From Clostridiales bacterium (GTDB taxonomy: Bacteria > Bacillota > Clostridia > Christensenellales > CAG-138): 13,796 bases of DNA. Below the pieces are notes generated by a model that had not been told where the DNA came from, made no database searches, and worked only from the letters and a program-made list of their open reading frames with translations. Position numbers and translations under genes: made by a program. The first letter of the stretch is position 1, and every line of letters begins with the position of its first letter. Positions 7,070 to 12,694 of the stretch are shown piece by piece. Location: contig JAAZFD010000028.1 in the NCBI GenBank assembly GCA_012511925.1, positions 1-13,796 of the forward strand, in the 5' to 3' direction.

Positions 7070-7091
7070 TGAGGGAGTATGCACTCCCTCA
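7070..7091 (-). terminator. Intrinsic terminator of the single-TM protein gene
   Basis: Nine-base perfect arms TGAGGGAGT and ACTCCCTCA with a 4-base loop, 15 bases past the stop at 7107. On the - strand a T-rich tract (AGTATTTTAAATT) follows. Read-through may still feed the zinc-ribbon gene 62 bases further on. Confidence 0.75.
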
Positions 7092-7106
7092 CTGAATTAA
7101 CCGATA

Positions 7107-7859
7107 TTACCCTGCAAACTTAATCGATTGTAAAAACGCAACAATCAAATCCAAGGTTATAGGCTCTAAGTCTGTTCCCCTAAAATTGATTGTGTATAGC
7201 TTGCCATTATGCACTAAATCAATTCCATATACGTTTGGTGCACTATAGGTCATAGCGCCGTAAAGGTCGCCATTTATTTCGCTGAAGCTAAATTCATTTG
7301 AGCCAACATACAAACCGCAAATCTTTTTTATTGTGCCAGCTCTTTTTGCATCAGAAAAGCTGCTTGATGTTAAACTAACCTTGCTTATATCCTCGGCAAA
7401 CGCTTTACGAACGATTTCGATAGGCGAGATAGTACCCTTTTCCGTTGCAAATTCCGAAAACTCTTGAATTTGCTTATAGGCGGTTGCTTCGTCTTTTATA
7501 TAAATGTTCATGGTAGTGCCGGTTTCCTCATTCGAATAATACGCTGCATTCTGCCCATTGCTCTTCTCTTGGTCATAAACCATATTACCTATGGGCGTGA
7601 AATATATGCTGTCGTAGCTTGAATTACCATCGCCATTTGAACGGACTACTATAGGAGCTGCCTTCATAGCATCAATATCAATTCTTGAACCGTCTGCTCT
7701 CTGTGGAGTTAACAAGCTCGACTTCAAGCCCAAAATTGCAAGAATAATTACGCCAACCAAAGCAATGCTTAGCACAACCAACATGATTTTAGTCTTGGGG
7801 TCTAACTTGCTTTTCTTTACAGCCTTATGGCTCTTGTTTTTTGTATCCTTTTTACTCAT
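7107..7859 (-). CDS. Unknown protein with one N-terminal membrane anchor
   Basis: A 250-residue protein not recognised by family. A strongly basic N-terminus (Lys/Arg-rich, 1-24) is followed by a single hydrophobic helix (about 25-45, IMLVVLSIALVGVIILAILG), giving a predicted inside-N, outside-C orientation. The roughly 200-residue outer part is mixed alpha/beta with no Cys pairs beyond one Cys and no catalytic motif I can identify. There is no lipobox. ATG at 7859 is preceded by AGAGG at normal spacing. A promoter-like sequence lies at 7898-7926 and a terminator hairpin follows at 7070-7091, so it may be a single-gene unit. Confidence 0.8.
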   Translation of the reverse strand: MSKKDTKNKSHKAVKKSKLDPKTKIMLVVLSIALVGVIILAILGLKSSLLTPQRADGSRIDIDAMKAAPIVVRSNGDGNSSYDSIYFTPIGNMVYDQEKSNGQNAAYYSNEETGTTMNIYIKDEATAYKQIQEFSEFATEKGTISPIEIVRKAFAEDISKVSLTSSSFSDAKRAGTIKKICGLYVGSNEFSFSEINGDLYGAMTYSAPNVYGIDLVHNGKLYTINFRGTDLEPITLDLIVAFLQSIKFAG

Positions 7860-7897
7860 TTTTACCTCTTATTACGGCTTAGCCGAATGATTGTATT

Positions 7898-7926
7898 ATT
7901 CTATAACAATGTTAAACATAAATCAA
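7898..7926 (-). promoter_or_regulatory. Candidate sigma-A-type promoter of the single-TM protein gene
   Basis: On the - strand: TTGATT (7926-7921), 17-base spacer, TAGAAT (7903-7898), about 38 bases before the start at 7859. An 11-base palindrome CGGCTTAGCCG (7875-7885) lies between it and the ribosome site. No terminator is seen between this promoter and the end of the PRPP synthetase gene. Confidence 0.5.
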
Positions 7927-7931
7927 ACGGT

Positions 7932-8963
7932 TTATAGTCCCAAAGTTTTGAACTCTATATCCAAAGTATCGGGCTTAAAGCTCATTCTCAAAAGTCTATC
8001 GTCAGTGCCTGAGAATATTTCGCTTATCGAATGCCTGTCATGTATTAGCTTTATTGCTTGGGCGAACAGCGGTGCGGCAGAAATTATCCTTATCTGCTCG
8101 GATTGCTCGGCTTCGGGACAGGTTACTGTATCGGTTGAAACCAATAGCTTTATGGGGCTGTCCTCGATTTTCTTCACGCCCTTTGCATCTAGTACGCAAT
8201 GTGATAAAAACGCATAAACATCCTTTGCGCCCTTATCCTTTAAGCCATGCGCCACATCTATTAGCGTTCCACCAGAGATTGTAAAATCGTCAACAATAAT
8301 GCAGTTCTTTCCACGAACTTCGCCTATAATATCTAATACCTTTGCTTTTTCGTTATGGTCTGTGCGAACCTTGTCGCCGATAGCTACGGGACGCTTCAAC
8401 TCGTTTGCGAACATCCTTGCATTTTTAGCAAAGCCGGCATCGGGAGAAACCACAACCAAATCATCGTCAACTATTCCCATTTTTCTTGCATACTCACAAA
8501 GCAATGATTGTGCATACAGATGGTCCATAGGCTTTGAGAAAAAGCCCTGCACCTGTGCGCTGTGCAAATCCATGGTAACTACTCGGTCAGCGCCAACACG
8601 CTCTATACAGTCGGCACATACCCTTGCACGAATCGAAACTCTTGGCTCGTCCTTCTTATCGCCCTTTGCATAGCCGAAATAGGGGATAATAGCGGTTACA
8701 GAGTTTGCACTTGCCCGCCTGAACGCATCAATCCAGAACAAAAGCTCTGTAAATTCGTCGTTTGGATTCTTAGCTATGGGTTGAACGATATAGACATCTT
8801 TATCACGAATTGATTCTTCTACCCTTACGTAAATGTTACCGTCTGAAAATTTCTTATAGAAAGTCTTGCCTATTTCTATTTCCAGATATGCACACATTCT
8901 TTGTGCAAACCTTACACCTGAACTTCCTGCGAAAATCTTAATAGTTCCGTTTCTCTCTTGCAT
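7932..8963 (-). CDS. prs: Ribose-phosphate pyrophosphokinase (PRPP synthetase), divergent paralogue type
   Basis: Transfers pyrophosphate from ATP to ribose 5-phosphate to give PRPP for nucleotide, His and Trp synthesis. Family landmarks: IKIFAGSSG (8-16), SDGN (40-43), ELLFWIDAFRRASANSVTAIIPYFGYA (73-99 region), DLH (132-134), VQGFF (138-142), VVSPDAG (171-177) and the PRPP-loop region VDDFTISGGT (224-233). Differences from the standard enzyme: SDGN instead of SDGE, GYAKGDKKDEPRVSIRARV instead of the GYARQDRK..REPITAKL pattern, and ISGGT where DTGGT or DTAGT is usual. Length is 343 against about 315, with a C-terminal extension of about 25 residues. Paralogues with this SDGN/KGDKKDEPR pattern exist in several phyla as I recall. 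ATG at 8963 has a stop two codons upstream in frame and an unusually close GAGGA, one base from the ATG. It has a good promoter at 9019-9047. Confidence 0.88.
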   Translation of the reverse strand: MQERNGTIKIFAGSSGVRFAQRMCAYLEIEIGKTFYKKFSDGNIYVRVEESIRDKDVYIVQPIAKNPNDEFTELLFWIDAFRRASANSVTAIIPYFGYAKGDKKDEPRVSIRARVCADCIERVGADRVVTMDLHSAQVQGFFSKPMDHLYAQSLLCEYARKMGIVDDDLVVVSPDAGFAKNARMFANELKRPVAIGDKVRTDHNEKAKVLDIIGEVRGKNCIIVDDFTISGGTLIDVAHGLKDKGAKDVYAFLSHCVLDAKGVKKIEDSPIKLLVSTDTVTCPEAEQSEQIRIISAAPLFAQAIKLIHDRHSISEIFSGTDDRLLRMSFKPDTLDIEFKTLGL

Positions 8964-9018
8964 TCCTCACGCCCAGCCTTTCATGCGAGTATTTATGCTA
9001 CGCAACATACCTTTTGAA

Positions 9019-9047
9019 AGTATAACATGGAGACACATATTTTTCAA
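9019..9047 (-). promoter_or_regulatory. prs: Sigma-A-type promoter of the PRPP synthetase gene
   Basis: On the - strand: TTGAAA (9047-9042), exactly 17 bases, TATACT (9024-9019). Each box is 5/6 to consensus, the best-scoring promoter by eye in the window. Transcription from about 9012 gives a leader of roughly 50 bases. Confidence 0.75.
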
Positions 9048-9130
9048 CAGGTAATCAAAATATAAAAAGTGAAAAATGGCTAAAATGGGTTGTTTGATTT
9101 GAGGAATAATTAGTTAGTGGTTTTGGGAGG

Positions 9131-9152
9131 AAGCGATAGGCTTTTATCGCTT
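9131..9152. repeat. Perfect 8-bp inverted repeat (hairpin) between vWA gene and prs
   Basis: AAGCGATA and TATCGCTT with a 6-base loop. It lies 86 bases past the vWA stop, with no T tract on the - strand, so it is a poor intrinsic terminator. It could be part of a longer intergenic repeat with the neighbouring inverted repeat at 9171-9197. Confidence 0.5.
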
Positions 9153-9170
9153 ATACTATCAGAAATGCAA

Positions 9171-9197
9171 GCGGGCGCACAGCGGTACGCCCTACAA
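9171..9197. repeat. Imperfect inverted repeat ending in CCCTACAA, possible intergenic repeat element
   Basis: GGGCGCAC, loop AGCG, GTACGCCC (one mismatch), then TACAAC and on the + strand TTTTTTCTTTT. The form (GC-rich palindrome with TTGTAGGG at one end) resembles small dispersed palindromic elements I recall from Clostridia genomes; this was not checked. A weaker relative with TGTAGGGG is at 1124-1149. Confidence 0.4.
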
Positions 9198-9237
9198 CTT
9201 TTTTCTTTTCCGCAAAGCAAAAAGCCTTGTCATTGCG

Positions 9238-9885
9238 CTATTTCTTGCTTCTGCCCTTGAAATCTCTTTCAATTTCGCAGTTCCAATCCTCTGGCATTTC
9301 ATTTCTGCGGTAGCTCGAAACCGCTTCACTCAACACAGTAAAGTTCTTCTTTACGCCCTCGCTGTCTGCGTGGTAGTTCTGCGCCCTATCTGCTGATATG
9401 CCAAAGTGGGAGGCGGTTTCCACAGCATCGATATTCGCACCTAAGAAAATAAATTCCCAATTATGCTCTGTTTTTTGGCGTTCAATCAACTGTTTGACTT
9501 TTGCGGACGAATATTCCCTGCTCGCATTTTCATATCCGTCAGTAATTATTACAAACATAATTTTTTGCGCCCTAAAATCCTCGTCTGTTTGCTTTTGTGC
9601 ATTTTCTATTTTGTGAATGGTAATGCCTATTGCATCAAGTAGTGCGGTTGAGCCCCCTATACGGTATTCGTTCTCTGTAATCTCTTTTACCGCTTGAATG
9701 TTTATGCGGTCGTGCAGAAGTTCGTAGTTGTTGTCGAACAACACAGTAGTAATTATGCACTCGCCATCCGCTTCCTTTTGCTTTTTTAGCATGGAGTTGA
9801 AGCCGCCTATCGTGTCGCTTTCTAAGCCGCCCATAGAGCCGCTTTTGTCGAGTATGAACACCAGTTCAGTTAGTCCGTTTTTCAT
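9238..9885 (-). CDS. Stand-alone vWA domain protein with intact MIDAS
   Basis: Almost the whole 215-residue protein is one von Willebrand A domain. The metal-ion-dependent adhesion site is complete: DKSGSM (13-18, the DxSxS motif), Thr80 in GGSTALLDAI, and Asp116 in ITDGYEN. ELVFILDKSGSMGG opens the first strand. No signal peptide or TM helix is present, so it acts in the cytoplasm, probably as a protein-binding partner. It resembles the TerY-like vWA proteins that accompany stress or phage-defence gene sets. ATG at 9885 has a consensus AGGAGG site, part of which would pair in the hairpin at 9893-9920. It lies 81 bases after the small unknown gene that follows the macro-domain gene, and may belong to the same transcript. 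Confidence 0.88.
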   Translation of the reverse strand: MKNGLTELVFILDKSGSMGGLESDTIGGFNSMLKKQKEADGECIITTVLFDNNYELLHDRINIQAVKEITENEYRIGGSTALLDAIGITIHKIENAQKQTDEDFRAQKIMFVIITDGYENASREYSSAKVKQLIERQKTEHNWEFIFLGANIDAVETASHFGISADRAQNYHADSEGVKKNFTVLSEAVSSYRRNEMPEDWNCEIERDFKGRSKK

Positions 9886-9892
9886 GTTTTCC

Positions 9893-9920
9893 TCCTAAAA
9901 GTTTTATTATGCTTTTAGGA
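9893..9920 (-). promoter_or_regulatory. Hairpin overlapping the vWA ribosome binding site
   Basis: Perfect 9-base arms TCCTAAAAG and CTTTTAGGA with a 10-base AT-rich loop. In the - strand transcript the 3' arm ends in AGGA, the first four bases of the AGGAGG ribosome site of the vWA gene. Folding would partly hide that site and could lower or condition its translation. Confidence 0.5.
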
Positions 9921-9943
9921 TAGCAGGTAGGGGGAGTTAAGGT

Positions 9944-9960
9944 GTCGCTTGAGAAGCGAC
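9944..9960. repeat. Small hairpin after the unknown gene
   Basis: GTCGCTT, loop GAG, AAGCGAC, 7-base perfect arms, seven bases past the stop of the gene at 9967. No T tract follows on the - strand, so it is more likely an mRNA-stabilising or processing hairpin than a full terminator. Confidence 0.45.
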
Positions 9961-9966
9961 AAGTAA

Positions 9967-10338
9967 TTATTGAATAAAGGCTTCGTTATTTGGAAAAACA
10001 CCCTCGCTTATTAAATGATTAAAAACATGATTAAGCAGCATAAAGACAATATAATCAATCTTTACAGAATAACGATTAAAAGCATTCTTACATAGGCGAA
10101 TAATATTTACATAGTTGTTTTCAATTGCAAACGCTGTTAAGTAAATGCTATTATCAAGTTGCTTTACTTCGCTCCATCGTTGCATAACCGATTTATCAAT
10201 AGAAAACAATCCATCGTAAGCCCTTTCCGCTTCTCTATCTCGGTTAGCATCATTCCAATTCGCTCCGCTATACGCATAATAAACGTGCTTTTCGTCCTCA
10301 TTGATTAGTTTGCAATATCCAATATAACCTAAACTCAT
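9967..10338 (-). CDS. Unknown small protein coupled to the macro-domain gene
   Basis: A 123-residue protein I do not recognise. It begins MSLGYIGYCKL and has a Trp/Asn/Asp-rich patch (YSGANWNDANRDREAERAYDG region, about 23-43) and a largely helical C-terminal half (YIVFMLLNHVFNHLISEGVF), with no clear TM helix, signal peptide or Cys pair. Its ATG directly follows the TAG stop of the macro-domain gene, with GGGAGG five bases before it, so the two are very likely translated together. By genomic position it could be a partner, substrate or immunity-like protein for the macro protein; this is inference only. Confidence 0.8.
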   Translation of the reverse strand: MSLGYIGYCKLINEDEKHVYYAYSGANWNDANRDREAERAYDGLFSIDKSVMQRWSEVKQLDNSIYLTAFAIENNYVNIIRLCKNAFNRYSVKIDYIVFMLLNHVFNHLISEGVFPNNEAFIQ

Positions 10339-11307
10339 CTACCCTCCCAAAACCTGCTGGTCGTACTCAAACAGCACCTCATTTATCTCAAAAATATCAT
10401 ACTTGCCATTAACTATAAAATACTCGACTATCAAATCAAACTTCTGGCTATGTGAAAGCGTAAACCCTGCTCGCCTTAATAGGTCATTTGATTCATCCAA
10501 GCTCAACTCCAAAGCAATAGCCAATGCAATGGCGGTGCGTTTACTGGGCATATAAAAATCATTGCTACGAATTTTTGAAAACAGCTTGCGGTCTAAATTC
10601 GCCCTTTTGTAAATCTCTACATCGGTTTTGCCCTTTGCGTCAATAAGTCTAAGAAGTGTTGTAGAAAAGGATTCGTCTAAATTGCCAACCATAGATTCAA
10701 GGCTGTGCTGTGGCGCTCTGTGTGCTTTTGTGTGAGTTAAAATTTCTACAGAACGCAAAATCGGGGCTTCTAAAATCTGCTCTAAGTGCTTATCAATATA
10801 GCTACTTACTTCGCCTAATAGTGCTTTGCTTGTGTCTAAGGCATCTCTATCAAATACTGCAAGATAAATATCTAACTCGTTTGTTTTTAAAAACTCGCTT
10901 ATTGCCGTTTTCGCCACCCTTAACGCATCACTTTTCGGATAGCCATAAATTCCGCTTGAAATCAAAGGGAATGCAATGCTTTCACAACCATTTTCAACGG
11001 CTATTTTTAGGCTGTTAGTATAGCTTGCGAACAAAAGTGCTTCCTCTCCCGAATTTCCGTCATAATACTTAGGACCTGCCGTATGAATTATGTACCTTGC
11101 TTGCAAATCAAATCCAGGGGTTATTACCGCCTCGCCCGTTTTTATGGGGGATAGCTTGTTGCAGGCAGTTTGCAGCTTTTGAACCCCTGCCTCCCGAAAA
11201 ATCGCACCACAAACACCCCCGCCCATTTGTAGCTCGGTGTTTGCCGCATTAACTATGCAATCTACATTCATTTTTGTTATGTCGTTTTTTACTATCGTGA
11301 AGGGCAT
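10339..11307 (-). CDS. Macro-domain protein with C-terminal XRE-like domain
   Basis: Residues 1-165 form a MacroD-type macro domain that binds ADP-ribose and in related enzymes removes mono-ADP-ribose or deacetylates O-acetyl-ADP-ribose. Key features: NDI (8-10), VNAAN (19-23), GGGVCGAI (29-36), GEAVITPGFDL (58-68), HTAGP (75-79) and the phosphate loop ISSGIYGYP (116-124). Residues about 210-300 look like a lambda-repressor/XRE-type helical domain (STTLLRLIDAKG, DVEIYKRANLDRKLFSKIRS, KRTAIALAIALELSLDES), followed by FDLIVEYFI. This two-domain arrangement recurs in Firmicutes as I remember it. The ATG at 11307 has GGAGG at ideal spacing. The terminator of the upstream gene ends only about 17 bases before the start, leaving no room for a normal promoter in between. 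Confidence 0.9.
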   Translation of the reverse strand: MPFTIVKNDITKMNVDCIVNAANTELQMGGGVCGAIFREAGVQKLQTACNKLSPIKTGEAVITPGFDLQARYIIHTAGPKYYDGNSGEEALLFASYTNSLKIAVENGCESIAFPLISSGIYGYPKSDALRVAKTAISEFLKTNELDIYLAVFDRDALDTSKALLGEVSSYIDKHLEQILEAPILRSVEILTHTKAHRAPQHSLESMVGNLDESFSTTLLRLIDAKGKTDVEIYKRANLDRKLFSKIRSNDFYMPSKRTAIALAIALELSLDESNDLLRRAGFTLSHSQKFDLIVEYFIVNGKYDIFEINEVLFEYDQQVLGG

Positions 11308-11327
11308 ATTATCCTCCGTTTATTAAA

Positions 11328-11346
11328 AAGGGGGTATAACCCCCTT
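11328..11346 (-). terminator. Strong intrinsic terminator directly before the macro-domain gene
   Basis: Eight-base perfect arms AAGGGGGT and ACCCCCTT around a 3-base loop; on the - strand the stem runs straight into TTTTT (11329-11325). It sits 18 bases after the lipoprotein stop and is a textbook Rho-independent terminator. Its T tract ends 17 bases before the ATG of the macro gene, so it may also act as an attenuator in that gene's leader. Confidence 0.88.
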
Positions 11347-11364
11347 GTGTATTTGATTATTTAA

Positions 11365-12138
11365 TTACTCTGATATAGTAATCTTGCCGGTACGAACACC
11401 CAAAGCGATAGGAACCGAAAGAGGCTCACCGTTTGCGCCATTTTTAACTTGATACATGATGTATTCGCTAAGCGTAATTTCAACCTCGCCAGCCTTTAGT
11501 GCGGTACAACGAACCTCAACCAAATCGCCCTTAGCATCTTGAAGATCCTCGGCAGTTATTGCAACCGCCTTGCAGGAGGAAGCTGTGTATTCGGTGTTTG
11601 GTTGAAATATCATATCTGAAATGTATTCGGTTTTTACTATCTCGTTCACCTTTATAAGAGCAGGGTCGTAGTTTATTATAAACTCGAATGTTGCCCAATC
11701 CCATAGCGCATCATTTTCTATGGAAATAAGAAATGTAAATTCCTCTCCCACCTTGGCATTAACGGATTGAACCTGCAAAATCGCTTGGGGAAGATAAACG
11801 CTAATTTCCTCGCCTAAGCCAGCGGTGTATTCATTGTCAAGCTCGTAGTCTGTTGGCGGCTCACTTTGCTCGCCCTTTTCAGTTAGTGTGCCATTTTCAT
11901 ACACAAACGCAATAGATTTTCCATCTGTATGCACTACAAAAATTGTTTTTTCTAAAACATTCTTGTTTGGGTTGTTCGCTGTAATCGCACTTTTATAGGC
12001 AGTTAAGGCATTGCTTGCCTGCTGTGCAGGGGGTAAAGGCTCAACGGTCGGGGTTGGCTCTTGCTTATTATTATTTGCACAACCACTGATTAGTCCTGCT
12101 AAAACAACTAATACAATTAAAAACTTAAAAACTTTCAT
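11365..12138 (-). CDS. Lipoprotein with C-terminal cohesin-like domain
   Basis: A 257-residue exported protein. Residues 1-20 are a lipoprotein signal with lipobox LISGC, so Cys20 would be lipidated and the protein held on the outer face of the membrane. A Pro/Thr-rich linker (26-40) leads to a small domain (about 45-115) containing TIFVVHTDGKSIAFVYENG. From about 117 to the end is a cohesin-like beta sandwich: VNAKVGEEFTFLISIEN, FEFIINYDPALIKV, LVEVRCTALKAGEVEITLS and a closing RTGKITI strand. Cohesins classically bind dockerins on cellulosome enzymes, but many anaerobe lipoproteins carry them for unknown reasons, and no dockerin is in this window. Start: ATG 12138 with AAGGAGA. The small domain resembles part of the adjacent secreted protein at 12196. 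Confidence 0.82.
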   Translation of the reverse strand: MKVFKFLIVLVVLAGLISGCANNNKQEPTPTVEPLPPAQQASNALTAYKSAITANNPNKNVLEKTIFVVHTDGKSIAFVYENGTLTEKGEQSEPPTDYELDNEYTAGLGEEISVYLPQAILQVQSVNAKVGEEFTFLISIENDALWDWATFEFIINYDPALIKVNEIVKTEYISDMIFQPNTEYTASSCKAVAITAEDLQDAKGDLVEVRCTALKAGEVEITLSEYIMYQVKNGANGEPLSVPIALGVRTGKITISE

Positions 12139-12165
12139 AGTATCTCCTTAAAATAGGCTTGTACT

Positions 12166-12194
12166 ATTATACCCGTATGATTTATGTAAAGCAA
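12166..12194 (-). promoter_or_regulatory. Candidate promoter of the cohesin-like lipoprotein gene
   Basis: On the - strand: TTGCTT (12194-12189), 17-base spacer, TATAAT (12171-12166), 27 bases before the start codon. The -10 box is perfect and the -35 box is weak (3/6). Confidence 0.55.
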
Positions 12195-12195
12195 A

Positions 12196-12582
12196 TTAGT
12201 GTTTTGGAACGAAGATATAGATATTGCTTGGGATGTTTTTTAGCTTTGCGAAATCTGTTTCCATGTGCAAGCCATAAATAGTTGCAGGCATTGAGTAATA
12301 AATCTCTCCTGCCTCAACAATCCCATTATTATAGGTGAAGGAATGGTATTTACCTGCCCTTTCAATCAAAATAACTGTGTTGTTTAGTGATGCTAAATGC
12401 GTTTCATTATCACAGGTATTGTTTATGTACCTTGAAGAAGCCGTTTTTGCAACGACAAGCAGTTCGGAAACATTCGAAACTTCAGCGATAGAATTATTAT
12501 CGCTAATGAATGCACTTGAAGCGAAGCAAAGCATTGCAACCGCTCCGAAAAAGAAAGCAAAGTAGAATAATCTTTTTTTCAT
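12196..12582 (-). CDS. Small secreted protein related to the N-terminal domain of the lipoprotein
   Basis: A 128-residue protein of unknown function. It begins MKKRLFYFAFFF, a signal peptide with probable cleavage after FASSA, and has no lipobox. The mature part aligns by eye with the small domain of the next gene's lipoprotein: TVILIERAGKYHSFTYNNG against TIFVVHTDGKSIAFVYENG, then a shared xxGE. I chose the ATG at 12582 rather than the one at 12597 because AAAGGG precedes it at six bases, and because transcription from the -10 box at 12610-12615 would begin only a few bases before 12597. Two Cys residues, one of them in the signal, leave a single mature Cys. Confidence 0.75.
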   Translation of the reverse strand: MKKRLFYFAFFFGAVAMLCFASSAFISDNNSIAEVSNVSELLVVAKTASSRYINNTCDNETHLASLNNTVILIERAGKYHSFTYNNGIVEAGEIYYSMPATIYGLHMETDFAKLKNIPSNIYIFVPKH

Positions 12583-12609
12583 GTGTTTCCCTTTCATTTA
12601 TCTTTTAGG

Positions 12610-12615
12610 ATTATA
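12610..12615 (-). promoter_or_regulatory. Candidate -10 box of the small secreted protein gene
   Basis: TATAAT on the - strand, with a poor -35 partner (TGTACT at an 18-base spacer). Predicted transcription start is near 12603. The 97-base gap to recJ shows no clear terminator. Confidence 0.45.
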
Positions 12616-12694
12616 ATACATGCCGTAAGTAAAAGTACAGCCATTTTCGATACATACGCTATAAAAAGTGCATAATCGACAAAAATTCTATTTA

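Noticed and set aside
7875..7885. CGGCTTAGCCG as a terminator for prs
   Set aside because: Arms of five bases around a one-base centre cannot form a useful RNA hairpin and no T tract follows; at most a small operator-like palindrome.
8299..8673. 124-residue + strand open frame over prs
   Set aside because: Antisense to conserved PRPP synthetase motifs; no start signals.
12602..12610. CTTTTAGGA repeated here and at 9912-9920
   Set aside because: A 9-base AT-rich match between two ribosome-site regions is easily due to chance; at 12602 there is no matching second arm.
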